Source: Acinetobacter tianfuensis (GTDB lineage Bacteria > Pseudomonadota > Gammaproteobacteria > Pseudomonadales > Moraxellaceae). Taken from it: 64,000 nt of DNA. Numbering within the stretch: the first letter of the stretch is position 1; every line of letters begins with the position of its first letter. Shown in pieces: positions 45,612 to 54,750 of the stretch. The DNA lies in NCBI RefSeq assembly GCF_003611465.1, contig NZ_RAXV01000008.1, forward strand, positions 34,918 to 98,917, written 5' to 3'. Position numbers and translations under genes: made by a program. The notes below the pieces were generated by a model. It saw nothing but the letters and a program-made list of their open reading frames with translations, did no database searches and was not told the origin of the DNA.

Positions 45612-46388
45612 TTATACGCGCTGGCGTACCATTTCAAAGAAACAGACTGAACCTGCAATCGCGACATTCAATGATTCTTGACCGCCTGGCTGCGGGATTG
45701 TCACAGCTTCAGCATGTGCTAACGCGTAGTCACTTACGCCTTGGCCTTCATTGCCTAAAATCCATACACAGGCTTTACGCAAGTCTTTACTGTAAAGGCT
45801 GGCAGAGCGGTGTGAGCTGGTCACATAAACTGGAATTTCAAAGCGTTCTAAAATACTTTCTAGTTCAATGTTCTCAAAAGTATGCAGGCTGAAATGCGCG
45901 CCCATACCTGCACGTAAGACGCGCGGAGACCACAAAGATGCTGAGCCTTTGGTACAGACAATTTGATCAATGCCTGCTGCAGCTGCTGAACGTAACAATG
46001 TGCCGACATTGCCCGGATCTTGAACATTTTCTAAAATTAATGTGTCTTGATCAAACTGCAGCGCTTGGCTTGAACTAGGCAAATCAATGATCGCTAAGCA
46101 TGCAAGCGTTGTTCCTAAGGTGCTGAGATCTTTATAAAGCGATTCACTGATAACAAAAACAGCGCCTGTATATTTTGCCAAAATACTTTCAAAATCTGGA
46201 TGCTCAAGCGCGCGTTCAGTAGTGAAAATCGAATTGATTTTTTTACTTTCATGCAGCCAAGCGAGACAGAGGTGAGTACCTTCAAGCACGGTTTGACCTT
46301 GCTTTTTACGGTAAGTGTTTTGCTCAATCAAACCCCGTAAATGTTTAATTTTGGGATTGTCTTTTGATTCAAGAAAAATTGTTGCCAT
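45612..46388 (-). CDS. TrmH/SpoU family RNA 2'-O-methyltransferase
   Basis: A 258-residue SPOUT methyltransferase acting on rRNA or tRNA. There is an N-terminal substrate-binding domain (about 1-100), then the trefoil-knot domain with LENVQDPGNVGTLLRSAAAAG, WILGNEGQGVS and the C-terminal IPQPGGQESLNVAIAGSVCFFEMVRQR. All three SPOUT motifs are present. The modified nucleotide is not predictable. It is followed upstream by fbp in the same direction. Confidence 0.92.
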   Translation of the reverse strand: MATIFLESKDNPKIKHLRGLIEQNTYRKKQGQTVLEGTHLCLAWLHESKKINSIFTTERALEHPDFESILAKYTGAVFVISESLYKDLSTLGTTLACLAIIDLPSSSQALQFDQDTLILENVQDPGNVGTLLRSAAAAGIDQIVCTKGSASLWSPRVLRAGMGAHFSLHTFENIELESILERFEIPVYVTSSHRSASLYSKDLRKACVWILGNEGQGVSDYALAHAEAVTIPQPGGQESLNVAIAGSVCFFEMVRQRV

Positions 46389-46441
46389 GGGAGATTAAAT
46401 CCACAGCGGTTAATCATCTAACCGCTGTATTAAAAAATAAA

Positions 46442-47416
46442 TTAGTTATGGTAGCCAGTAACAAGATCAACTTCATTTTTTGAACCGATGATTACAGGAA
46501 CACGCTGATGAAGTTCAGTTGGCTGAATGTCTAGAATACGCAAACGGCCCGTTGTAGATGCGCCGCCAGCTTGCTCAATCAGCATGCTCATTGGGTTTGC
46601 TTCATACATTAAACGTAGGCGGCCTGCTTTTTTAGGGTCTTTTAAGTCGTATGGGTACATAAAAATACCGCTGCGGCAAAGAATACGGTGAATGTCGCCT
46701 ACCATGCATGCTACCCAGCGCATGTTGAAGTCTTTTTCACGCGGGCCTGTTTTACCTGCAAGAAGTTCATCAATATAACGTTTAACTGGTTCTTCCCAGT
46801 GGCGCTGGTTAGAGGCATTAATCGCATATTCTTTTGTTTCAGCTGCGACTTGAACGCTGTCAGTGGTCAACAGGAACTGTTTAGATTCTGGGTCAAAAGT
46901 AAAGAAGATTGTGCCAGCGCCCACCGTAAGCGCCATCATTGTAGAAGGGCCATACAGCACATAGCCTGCTGCTGCTTGGTTTACGCCAGCTTGCATGAAG
47001 TCATCAGCTTGAGTAACTGCATTTTTAGCAGGCAAGATGGAAAAAATTGTACCTACGCACATATTAATGTCGATGTTGCTTGAGCCGTCTAGCGGGTCAA
47101 ACAGTACAAGGTATTCACCATTTTCTTGACCAGCAGTGAACTCATCCAGTTCTTCAGACGCTAAACCGCCGACATGCGGATTGACTTGAAGCGCATTAAT
47201 TAAGTAGTCATTAGAAATCACATCTAATTTTTTTTGCTCTTCACCTTGCACATTTTCATGCTGTGCGCTGCCCAATACGCCAGCCAAAGCGCCTTTTTGC
47301 AGTAATTGGTCAATATCCATAGAGGTATTTGCAATTGTTTCAATAACTTGAGCTAGGGCAGGAGTTAAATTTCCGCTTTGTTGTTGTAAAAATTGGGAAA
47401 GGTTTAGATAAGACAT
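46442..47416 (-). CDS. fbp: Class 1 fructose-1,6-bisphosphatase
   Basis: A 324-residue gluconeogenic enzyme hydrolysing fructose 1,6-bisphosphate. The metal-binding loop [23 protein letters not shown] and the C-terminal [30 protein letters not shown] are diagnostic. It is divergent from a small acidic protein gene. Confidence 0.96.
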   Translation of the reverse strand: MSYLNLSQFLQQQSGNLTPALAQVIETIANTSMDIDQLLQKGALAGVLGSAQHENVQGEEQKKLDVISNDYLINALQVNPHVGGLASEELDEFTAGQENGEYLVLFDPLDGSSNIDINMCVGTIFSILPAKNAVTQADDFMQAGVNQAAAGYVLYGPSTMMALTVGAGTIFFTFDPESKQFLLTTDSVQVAAETKEYAINASNQRHWEEPVKRYIDELLAGKTGPREKDFNMRWVACMVGDIHRILCRSGIFMYPYDLKDPKKAGRLRLMYEANPMSMLIEQAGGASTTGRLRILDIQPTELHQRVPVIIGSKNEVDLVTGYHN

Positions 47417-47602
47417 CAGTGGAATGCTCCAAAATAAATACGGTCAAAATTGATCGGAATAGAATATGGCTATATTTTAGATGAGAATGGATGAAAAGAA
47501 CAATTAAACTCGATTATTTGCCGTGATTTTGCGCTTGCAAGTCCTGAATAACATGCTATGTTGGATACAGGATATTTATTACAACTGCAAAGGAGCACAA
47601 CA

Positions 47603-47791
47603 ATGACGACACAAAAATTTGATGCGACTCCAACACCGACAGAAGGCATTAATTTAGATGAAATTTCGGCGGACAAGATGAAAGAAGCTTGGAGCAGCTA
47701 TGAATCTAAACCTGAATATAAGAAGTTTAATAAGCATGATTTGATTGAATCTATGCAAAGTGCTGATCAGATAGCAGAAACTTCTGAATGA
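47603..47791 (+). CDS. Small acidic protein of unknown function
   Basis: A 62-residue soluble, acidic protein (MTTQKFDATPTPTEGINLDE...) with no signal or membrane segment. The ATG at 47603 has a strong ribosome site (AAAGGAG), so I prefer it to the in-frame ATG at 47558. A 15-bp terminator follows at once, making it a stand-alone unit. I do not recognise the family. Confidence 0.75.
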   Translation: MTTQKFDATPTPTEGINLDEISADKMKEAWSSYESKPEYKKFNKHDLIESMQSADQIAETSE

Positions 47792-47803
47792 TGAAAAAAC
47801 AGC

Positions 47804-47837
47804 ATTAAAAAAGCACTCGATTGAGTGCTTTTTTAAT
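47804..47837. terminator. Bidirectional terminator between small protein gene and pal
   Basis: ATTAAAAAAGCACTC / GAGTGCTTTTTTAAT, a 15-pair perfect stem with a four-base loop between convergent genes. Confidence 0.9.
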
Positions 47838-47866
47838 GTGTGTCGCTCAATTAAGCATCTGCAGCA

Positions 47867-48436
47867 TTATTTTAAAAGCGGCGGAACAGCTTCATAGTTG
47901 ATTTCTACGCGGCGGTTTTCTTTCCATGCATTTTCATCATGGCCTGCATTGATTGGCATTTCTTTGCCGTAGCTTACAGCTTCAAGCTGATTAGCGCTTA
48001 CACCGCTTGTTACAAGGAAGCTTTCTACTGCTTTCGCACGGCGTTCACCGAGCGCCATGTTGTATTCACGTGTACCGCGTTCATCAGTATGGCCTGTCAG
48101 CGCAACACGCGAGTTTGCATTTGCAACTAAAAATTGCGCATGCGCTTGCAATGTTTGGAGGTCTTCATTGCTTAGCTCTGTGCTGTCATAGTCAAAATGT
48201 ACAACACGTTTAGCTAAAAAAGCTTTATTGGCTTCTGTTACGCCTTTAGAAGAAGCGCCTGCAAGGTTTTGTGCATTTAAGGCGGCATCTTCGCTTAAGC
48301 CGTGAGTATTTACTGTTGTTGCGCCAGTCGGATTTTGGCCTGCTTCAGATACGGTTGCAGGTTTACGGTTTGCGCAGCCCGTCATCACAACTGCTGCAGC
48401 TAATACTGGAAGTACAAAAAGTTTAATCGTTTGCAT
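47867..48436 (-). CDS. pal: Peptidoglycan-associated lipoprotein Pal
   Basis: An outer-membrane lipoprotein of about 189 residues that ties the outer membrane to peptidoglycan as part of Tol-Pal. The lipobox is VVMTGC (Cys near 21). The OmpA-like domain in the second half has VHFDYDSTELSNEDLQTLQAHAQFL, LTGHTDERGTREYNMALGERRA and ENRRVEI. The ATG at 48436 gives a normal signal peptide; an in-frame ATG lies at 48448. It follows tolB by 33 bp. Confidence 0.95.
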   Translation of the reverse strand: MQTIKLFVLPVLAAAVVMTGCANRKPATVSEAGQNPTGATTVNTHGLSEDAALNAQNLAGASSKGVTEANKAFLAKRVVHFDYDSTELSNEDLQTLQAHAQFLVANANSRVALTGHTDERGTREYNMALGERRAKAVESFLVTSGVSANQLEAVSYGKEMPINAGHDENAWKENRRVEINYEAVPPLLK

Positions 48437-48469
48437 TTTTAATTCCATGATGTTGAATTTAAATTAAAA

Positions 48470-49756
48470 TTATTTCGGAGCCCAAGCTGGTTCACGAACT
48501 TCGCCTTGCTCGCTTGGCAAATTCATGCGGAAGCGTCCGTCTAAAGACATAATAGACAATAAGCCGCGGCTGCCTTCACGTGTTGCGTAGACCACCATTT
48601 GTCCATTTGGTGAGAAGCTTGGTGATTCGTCTAAACTTGTTGGCGTCAAAATATTGGTTACACCTGAGTCAATATTTTGGACCGCAACTTTATAGTTGCT
48701 GCCGCTAGGGCGGTGTACCAGTGCTAATTTTTTACCGTCAGCGCTGAGTGTGCCGCGTGCATTAAATGCGCCGCGGAAAGTTAAGCGTTTGCTTGAGCCA
48801 TCTGCAAAGCTATAGCGGTAAATTTGCGGAGAGCCGCCGCGGTCAGATGTAAAAATAAAAGATTTGCCGTCAGGTGAGTAGCGGGCTTCGGTATCAATTG
48901 CGCTGTCATTGGTCATGCGCTGCAATTGGCGTGTGTTTAAATCCATTTGATAGATTTCAGGATTGCCATGCAGAGATGCCGTGAACAGCATGCTGCTGCC
49001 GTCAGGCGAGAAGCTTGGTGCGCCATTTAAACCGCGGAAACTGGCAACTTTCTCGCGGCTGCCGCTCGCTAGGTCCTGAATGTAAATTGCAGGACGTTTG
49101 GTTTCAAATGATACATAAGCAATTTTTTTAGCATCTGGTGTCCATGCTGGAGACAAAATTGGATCACGTGAAGTTAAAATGGTACGCGGCTGTTCGCCGT
49201 CTGTATCTGCAATTTGCAGTGTATAGCGCTGTTCAGGTGTTGCCGGGTTACGTAAAACGTAAGCAATACGGCCGCTGAAGTCGCCTTTAATTCCTGTTAA
49301 AGCTTCATAAATTGCATCACTGATCATGTGAGCGGCTTGGCGTGTCCGGGAGGCTGGAACACTGAGCAATTCATTCAGCAAATATTGTTTTTTTGCGACA
49401 TCATATAACTGATATTGAATTTCAAATGAGCCGTCAGCTGCAGTTTTAATATTGCCCGTTACCACATACGGCACACCCGCTGCTTGCCATGCTTCAGCAT
49501 TTGGCGAATTCAAAGCAGCTGTGGCCGGAAGGTTTTTGGACGCGCTGGTAAACTTGCCTGAACGGTTTAAGTCATTTTCAACAATCGGGTAAATGCTTTG
49601 ATCATTGCTGAATGGAATAATGGCAATCTTTGGCGCTTCTTCAGGCGCTTTGGTAATTTCCAAGTGCAGCTGAGCATGGGATTGAGTGATTAAAATAGGG
49701 CTGAGTGCAGTTAATACGGCTAAGCAGAGCAGATGTTTTCGCGTCATTTCCATCAT
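48470..49756 (-). CDS. tolB: Tol-Pal system protein TolB
   Basis: A 428-residue periplasmic protein that binds Pal and receives force from TolA. A signal peptide ([18 protein letters not shown]) leads to an alpha/beta N-terminal domain (about 35-165) and a six-bladed beta-propeller with repeated [18 protein letters not shown] motifs. Three closely spaced ATGs (49756, 49753, 49747) could start it. Unlike many Gammaproteobacteria, it is separated from tolA by about 650 bp and a tolA terminator, so tolB-pal appears to have its own promoter. Confidence 0.95.
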   Translation of the reverse strand: MMEMTRKHLLCLAVLTALSPILITQSHAQLHLEITKAPEEAPKIAIIPFSNDQSIYPIVENDLNRSGKFTSASKNLPATAALNSPNAEAWQAAGVPYVVTGNIKTAADGSFEIQYQLYDVAKKQYLLNELLSVPASRTRQAAHMISDAIYEALTGIKGDFSGRIAYVLRNPATPEQRYTLQIADTDGEQPRTILTSRDPILSPAWTPDAKKIAYVSFETKRPAIYIQDLASGSREKVASFRGLNGAPSFSPDGSSMLFTASLHGNPEIYQMDLNTRQLQRMTNDSAIDTEARYSPDGKSFIFTSDRGGSPQIYRYSFADGSSKRLTFRGAFNARGTLSADGKKLALVHRPSGSNYKVAVQNIDSGVTNILTPTSLDESPSFSPNGQMVVYATREGSRGLLSIMSLDGRFRMNLPSEQGEVREPAWAPK

Positions 49757-50370
49757 TCGCTGAATACTCTAAAACAATAAATTTTTGTTGGTGTGAATCT
49801 GTCACATAATGGCATGTTTCTGAAATATTGAAAGCACAACATTATGATTAATCTGTTATTCGTCTGTGAATTCATGTCTCAATATTCACATTTTATGATG
49901 ACTCTTTCTTTAAAAATACAAAAAATCGTTTAAAGCATGATCTATTTGGTTTGAAAAGAAATATAAATGGCTTGAGGCTGATGTTTACTGCTGGGATTTT
50001 CAGGCAGCTCAAAAGAGCGCAAAAACTATAAATGACTTTTTAATACTGTCTTTAAAATGCTGGATTGGGTATGCCGTGAATGACTATGGCTTGAATTGAA
50101 CCTGACGGTGTCAGGATGATTCTTGCTTGGGTTTTTTGACCTGTTGAATTTGGCAGAACTTGCCATTTTTTGAGAATGGTTTGCTGTATTATTGTTTTTG
50201 TATCTGATGCAATTTTTTTAGTTTCAGATTTTTGCCGCAGCTATTGTTTCAGGTTAACTCAGAGCCGCGGTTTGATTATCTGTTTGGCTGGTAAATGTGA
50301 GCGATAAACCAGATATTACAGGAAATAAAAGGAAAAATTTAAATAGGCGCGTGATGAAGGGTTAGTTCTA
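49757..50370. other. Gap between tolB and tolA without a supported gene
   Basis: About 610 AT-rich bases. A small hairpin CCTGAC-GGT-GTCAGG occurs at about 50101-50115. The tolB-pal promoter should be in the left part. I see no reading frame with a ribosome site. Confidence 0.4.
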
Positions 50371-50402
50371 TAAAAAACCCCTTTGAAGAGTCAAAGGGAT
50401 TG
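50371..50402 (-). terminator. Terminator after tolA
   Basis: On the minus strand, CCCTTTGA / TCAAAGGG with a four-base loop is followed by T6. It separates tolQRA from tolB-pal. Confidence 0.85.
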
Positions 50403-50405
50403 ATA

Positions 50406-51548
50406 TTAATTTGAGGATCTGAATGTTGAAGTCATGCTCATGGCTTCACGGCGTGCATCTGGATCAGATGGCATTGGATACGGAGCAGCGGCATGAACTG
50501 CAGCTTCAATACTGGCTTTCATGTCTGGGTCGCTAGACGTAACCACTACAGAGCGTACTGCGCCGCTTTCTGTGAGGTTAATTCGTGCAGTAGCCGTTTT
50601 ACCGATTGAACCTGAAGGCGTATCCCAAGCACGGCGGATTTTATTTTCAAAATCACGCTTTGCTGTTGAGGCAATTTTCTTCGCTTCAGCTTTTTTCTGG
50701 GCAGCTTCCTCTGCCGCTTTACGGGCAGAAGAGGCTTTGGCTTCTTCGGCCGCGCGTTCACGTGCATCGGCATCTGCTTTAGCATCCGCGGCAGCTTTGG
50801 CTTTAGCATCCGCGGCAGCTTTGGCTTTAGCATCCGCGGCAGCTTTGGCTTTAGCATCAGCAGCGGCTTTGGCTTTAGCATCAGCAGCGGCTTTGGCTTT
50901 AGCATCCGCGGCAGCTTTGGCTTTAGCATCAGCAGCGGCTTTGGCTTTAGCATCAGCAGCAGCTTTGGCTTTTGCATCCGCAGCAGCTTTTAATTTAGCA
51001 TTTTCAGCTTGGCGCTGCGTTTCAATATCTGCTTTACGTTTTGCATCGGCAGCAGCTTTAGCTTGTGCAGTTTTTTCAGCTTGCGCTTTTTGTTGTGCTG
51101 CCTGCTGTGCTTTTTGTTGCGCTGCTTCTTGAGCTGCACGCTTTTGTTCTATACGTTTTGCATCTTCTGCTGCTTTACGTTCCGCGGCTTCAGCTTGCTG
51201 GGCTGCTTTTTGCGCATCTAACTTTTGTGTGTTAGGGGCAGCGGCAGGAGCGGGCGGTATAGGGGCAGCTGTCGGCAAAACAGGAGCTGGTTCAACTGCC
51301 GGCTCTGCTGTTTGTGTAATTTCTTTTGCTGCATTTTCATGCGCTGTTTCAGTGAAGTCGGTTTCTTCACGTGTAACTGGCTTTAAGTCTTCAGGTTTGA
51401 TGAGGACTGTTTTAATTTGTTTTGGCGGTTCCGGCGGTTTGCTCATGCCAAGATATAGCAAGCCCACAACCGCAACAATATGCACACCTAAGGTGAAGGC
51501 AATTGCGACAGTATTTTGTTTAAATGGCGGCTTTTTAAAATCTTTCAT
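50406..51548 (-). CDS. tolA: Tol-Pal system protein TolA
   Basis: A 380-residue inner-membrane protein spanning the periplasm. One membrane helix (about residues 14-34) is followed by a Pro-rich stretch, a long Ala/Lys/Asp helix with repeated AKAAADAK units, and a C-terminal domain (WDTPSGSIGKTATARINLTE, DPDMKASIEAAVHAAAPYPMP). It transmits proton-motive force from TolQR to TolB/Pal. The repeated helix is encoded by near-identical 24-base units and may vary in length between strains. Confidence 0.93.
   Translation of the reverse strand: MKDFKKPPFKQNTVAIAFTLGVHIVAVVGLLYLGMSKPPEPPKQIKTVLIKPEDLKPVTREETDFTETAHENAAKEITQTAEPAVEPAPVLPTAAPIPPAPAAAPNTQKLDAQKAAQQAEAAERKAAEDAKRIEQKRAAQEAAQQKAQQAAQQKAQAEKTAQAKAAADAKRKADIETQRQAENAKLKAAADAKAKAAADAKAKAAADAKAKAAADAKAKAAADAKAKAAADAKAKAAADAKAKAAADAKAKAAADAKADADARERAAEEAKASSARKAAEEAAQKKAEAKKIASTAKRDFENKIRRAWDTPSGSIGKTATARINLTESGAVRSVVVTSSDPDMKASIEAAVHAAAPYPMPSDPDARREAMSMTSTFRSSN
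50782..50997 (-). repeat. Nine tandem 24-bp repeats inside tolA
   Basis: Nine units of 24 bases run in register at 50782, 50806, 50830, 50854, 50878, 50902, 50926, 50950 and 50974, each encoding an eight-residue AKAAADAK-type unit. Variants differ only at synonymous positions (TCCGCGGCA against TCAGCAGCG), except the last, which is more diverged. Confidence 0.9.
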
Positions 51549-51551
51549 AAG

Positions 51552-52001
51552 TTACTTTAAAGGCTCGGTCAACAAACCAACTTGAGTTAAACCAGCATCT
51601 TGCAAATTAGACATCAGTGCAATCACGTCACCGTACGGACGGTTGCTGTGGCCTCGAATGACAACTTGCAGCTGTTTATTTTCGGCCTCAGCCTGTATTT
51701 GAGCTTCGGTTAAAATTTGTTTTAGCTGAGATAACTCTAAAGGTTCCGCTTTATGCTGTTTATATTCTAAAAAGTATTGTCCATTTTGATCTAAGGTCAC
51801 CATTGCAGGCGCATCTTTAGATTCAATAGGGTTGCCGTTAGCCTGAGGCAAATCTACTTTGATGCCGCTGGTGATCATGGGTGCTGTGACCATGAAAATA
51901 ACCAGCAATACCAGCATGACATCAATATAGGGAACGACATTCATCTCGCTTTTCAGCGGTTTTTTAATACGCTCGAAGCGTCCAGAACGCTGAATGGCCA
52001 T
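51552..52001 (-). CDS. tolR: Tol-Pal system protein TolR
   Basis: A 149-residue ExbD/TolR protein: one helix (VMLVLLVIFMVTAPMI) containing the proton-path Asp in YIDVMLVLL, then a periplasmic domain. With TolQ it forms the proton-driven motor of the Tol system. Its ATG shares a base with the tolQ stop (TAATG). Confidence 0.95.
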   Translation of the reverse strand: MAIQRSGRFERIKKPLKSEMNVVPYIDVMLVLLVIFMVTAPMITSGIKVDLPQANGNPIESKDAPAMVTLDQNGQYFLEYKQHKAEPLELSQLKQILTEAQIQAEAENKQLQVVIRGHSNRPYGDVIALMSNLQDAGLTQVGLLTEPLK

Positions 52002-52699
52002 TAGTCATTTTCCTGAGCTGTACCGATAGATTGGCGCTGAAGCAGCGCAATCATTTCTTCTGCGAATAATGCGCGGTCAGAATATACGGCTTCACCTTTG
52101 GCAGTAAAATGGTTAAAAGCCAATACAGCTGGAATCGCTGCAAATAGGCCAATTGCCGTTGCAATAAGCGCTTCGGCAATACCAGGGGCAACAGTCGCTA
52201 ATGTCACTTGGTCAACATCTGCAAGGCCAATAAAGGCATTCATAATGCCCCAGACTGTACCGAATAAACCGACATAAGGCGCAACAGAGCCGATGCTGGC
52301 TAAAGCGCCAAGGCCTTGTTCTAAACCGCTTTGGTCACGGCTTAGGCCAACACGTAAAATTCGTTCGGTGCTTTCAATACTTTGGGCTGTTGCGGCTTGA
52401 CGTTTCTTTAACTTAAAAAATTCGCCTAAGCCTTGATAGAAAATATCTTCAAGGCCTACACGTTTTGAGTTTAGCTGAGCATTGTTGTACAGGGTGTTTA
52501 ATTCAGCGCCTGACCAAAAGATTTTTTGAAAATGTTCATCTTCGGCTTGGGCTTTTTTGTAGCTTAGATGCAGTTTGGCAATCAAGTACCAGCTGTATAA
52601 TGATGCTAAGAGGAGAGCAAGCATGACCAGCTGGACTACAGGGCTCGCCTGTAAAATAAGATCAGAGACATGCAAAGTAGATTCTAGTTGTGTTGCCAT
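52001..52699 (-). CDS. tolQ: Tol-Pal system protein TolQ
   Basis: A 232-residue MotA/TolQ/ExbB proton channel subunit with three helices. Characteristic segments are the first helix (VQLVMLALLLASLYSWYLI), the cytoplasmic loop, and GLFGTVWGIMNAFIGL with the later IAEALIATAIGLFAAIPAVLAFNHF. First of the tolQRA genes, 25 bp downstream of ybgC. Confidence 0.95.
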   Translation of the reverse strand: MATQLESTLHVSDLILQASPVVQLVMLALLLASLYSWYLIAKLHLSYKKAQAEDEHFQKIFWSGAELNTLYNNAQLNSKRVGLEDIFYQGLGEFFKLKKRQAATAQSIESTERILRVGLSRDQSGLEQGLGALASIGSVAPYVGLFGTVWGIMNAFIGLADVDQVTLATVAPGIAEALIATAIGLFAAIPAVLAFNHFTAKGEAVYSDRALFAEEMIALLQRQSIGTAQEND

Positions 52700-52724
52700 A
52701 GTTACATTAAGCCAATTAATTTTT

Positions 52725-53132
52725 TTAATCTTGTTCCAATTCTTTTAGAATCAGTTCACGAATTTCTTCAGGAAGGCGGCAAGGCCTCATTTCTGCACTG
52801 ATACATGCCAATTCGACCTCACCTGACGCAAGCATGATTTCACCACGATAAATATTTTGTTGCAATACAAATGACGTAGCTTTACATGAAACTACACGTG
52901 CAGTTACCGTAATGAGGTCATCCATTAGGATTGGACGTGAATATTTTACATTTATTTTGTGTACGACAAAATTATAATCTTTCTGGTGCCAGTAATGGCT
53001 GATGCCAGATGCGCGAAGCCATTCGGTACGGGCGCGCTCCATGAAGCGGATATGATTGGCGTGGTAAACAATACCGCCTGCATCTGTATCTTCAATATAA
53101 ACACGAATGTTGAATTCGAAGTGATTCGCCAT
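52725..53132 (-). CDS. ybgC: YbgC family acyl-CoA thioesterase
   Basis: A 135-residue hotdog-fold thioesterase, first gene of the tol cluster as in E. coli. The active-site segment is EDTDAGGIVYHANHIRFMERAR, with the catalytic Asp in DTDAGG. It hydrolyses short acyl-CoA or acyl-ACP thioesters in the cytoplasm. The ATG at 53132 is preferred to a TTG at 53153. Confidence 0.93.
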   Translation of the reverse strand: MANHFEFNIRVYIEDTDAGGIVYHANHIRFMERARTEWLRASGISHYWHQKDYNFVVHKINVKYSRPILMDDLITVTARVVSCKATSFVLQQNIYRGEIMLASGEVELACISAEMRPCRLPEEIRELILKELEQD

Positions 53133-53619
53133 GAGAGTATCCCGTTTTTTCAATCTATTTTCTTAAATATTGCTTTCATTCAGCAAGCTTTATATGCCGT
53201 TCAAATTGACGTGTTTATTGCTGAAGGTCAAGCGCTGTAACGCGGGGCAGTTTAGCACTCTGAATAATCCGTCCAATGGCACAAGGTTTCAAATCTAAAC
53301 TGTAATTTTTGCTGTGGGGGAAAGCTGTGCTTTTATGTTTGGATAAAAATAGATCTTCAGGATGCTTTGTATCGTTGTATTGTGCCGCGCTATTTAGATG
53401 AGCTTTAGCTTAACTGCAGAACATAAATAAAAATTTCTTTAAAATTAGATGGATGAATAATTTAAAAAGCAGAAGAAGTAAGAGTGCAGTAAATATTGAA
53501 CAATAAATGCGATGAAGCAAAAGTTTAAGCTGTGCGACCATACCCTGTATTTTATTTTTAGATTGGGAAAATGGTCACAGTGCTATAATTGTCATCATTA
53601 AAATTAAATCTTCTTTGGT
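53133..53619. other. Intergenic gap upstream of the tol cluster
   Basis: About 490 bp that should carry the ybgC-tolQRA promoter on the minus strand. No coding region or clear hairpin seen. Confidence 0.4.
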
Positions 53620-54003
53620 CTATGCCTGTACGCATTGCAATGGGTAGTTGCGGTTTCCGCCTTGAATAGATAGATTTTTGTTATGCTGATTTACCGCAAG
53701 AGTGTATTCATTGTCGGGCTGTTCTAAGGTTGTCCAATTGAATTGTTTAATTGGATAGAGCACAAGATTTCCGCGGGTATTCGGCTGTGTATTGCCGCGC
53801 CAGCATTTGTTTTTAGCGCAAACGGAAACTTGCGTGTCATGTTTAATGGAAATGAGAAAGCTGTCTGCGGGTGTATGGGCAGCTGTACAATTTCCTTGCT
53901 GACATGCCACTTCTGCAATGCTGTTGGCGCACTTCCATGCCCCATTTGCCCAAAGCCCCGTTGAAAACATTGCCGTGGCAGCAATAAATATAATTTTTTT
54001 CAT
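53620..54003 (-). CDS. Secreted hypothetical protein with cysteine pairs
   Basis: A 127-residue exported protein: signal peptide (IIFIAATAMFSTGLWAN), then a small mature domain with six cysteines (CANSIAEVACQQGNC, VCAKNKC, QCVQA), likely forming disulfides in the periplasm. The WKCAN start and Trp after KC suggest a compact beta fold. Not recognised. It stands alone, with a strong 15-bp inverted repeat upstream. Confidence 0.7.
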   Translation of the reverse strand: MKKIIFIAATAMFSTGLWANGAWKCANSIAEVACQQGNCTAAHTPADSFLISIKHDTQVSVCAKNKCWRGNTQPNTRGNLVLYPIKQFNWTTLEQPDNEYTLAVNQHNKNLSIQGGNRNYPLQCVQA

Positions 54004-54035
54004 GACCGTTATCCCTGATAAATATCTTAAGTTAG

Positions 54036-54081
54036 CGGTGTTATGACTGTACTGAAAACATTGGGAACAGTCATAACACCG
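54036..54081. repeat. 15-bp perfect inverted repeat
   Basis: CGGTGTTATGACTGT at 54036-54050 and its exact complement at 54067-54081, separated by 16 bases. It lies 33 bp upstream of the secreted-protein start. No U tract follows on the minus strand, and only GTGTTGCTTCTTTT on the plus strand. Confidence 0.65.
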
Positions 54082-54686
54082 GTGTTGCTTCTTTTGATCT
54101 GGCTTGGATTACAACTTATTTTTTATTTTTATATTGATGATTTTAATGATCTGTTTATTTAACGCTTTACAGTATTAATGTTAAGTTCATCACATTTATA
54201 AACTTAAACAAACAAAGTGCTAAACACAACAAGCCAGTATGAATATTTTGTAAAATTAATTGTATAAACGGTAATGAAATGTAAATTGAATCACGTTTTT
54301 AAGTGGCTGTTTTTGTGATTTTTAGGAAGTTTTATTGAATAATGATAAATAAAAACGGGAGGGAAATTATTGCGGTCCCGCAAATTTATGCTCAGCGATA
54401 TAATTCTTTAAAGTTTAAATAGTGATGATTTTCTGATGCCAAGATTATTAGCGCTCTGATGTGTCAAGATACATAAGTTCTGACTGTTTTTTGATAGTTA
54501 ACCCGCTTTGGCGTTTATTATTTGGGGGGCAGAATGTTTTATAGCCCTATTTTTTTTATACTATTTATAAGTGCGCTTTACGCAAGCGGGCTGTTGCTTT
54601 TGATAGATTGAAATCAGCCCAAAGCCTTTGTTTTTTTATACACTGCTGTTTATTGTGATGGTGAATGGGCGCTATGTATCTTAAAT
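54082..54686. other. AT-rich gap with one possible micro-ORF
   Basis: About 600 bases without a firm gene. The best candidate is ATG 54534 to TGA 54611, encoding 25 hydrophobic residues (MFYSPIFFILFISALYASGL...), behind a G-rich stretch GGGGGG that could act as a ribosome site. I do not count it as a gene. Confidence 0.35.
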
Positions 54687-54731
54687 AAACGAGACTTCAA
54701 CTGAAGGATAGCAGTTGAAGTCTCGTTTTGG
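54687..54731. terminator. 17-bp perfect hairpin, terminator after ruvB
   Basis: AAACGAGACTTCAACTG (54687-54703) and its exact complement (54712-54728) with an eight-base loop, 23 bp past the ruvB stop. On the minus strand it is followed by a short T-rich run. Confidence 0.8.
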
Positions 54732-54750
54732 GCTGTACAAAAGCGTTTAA

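Noticed and set aside
50782..50997. CRISPR-like regular repeat
   Set aside because: The units abut with no spacers and encode the TolA helix in frame.
50521..51132. A 203-codon Ala/Leu-rich plus-strand reading frame opposite tolA
   Set aside because: It is the antisense shadow of the tolA repeat; the composition simply mirrors AKAAADAK units and there is no ribosome site.
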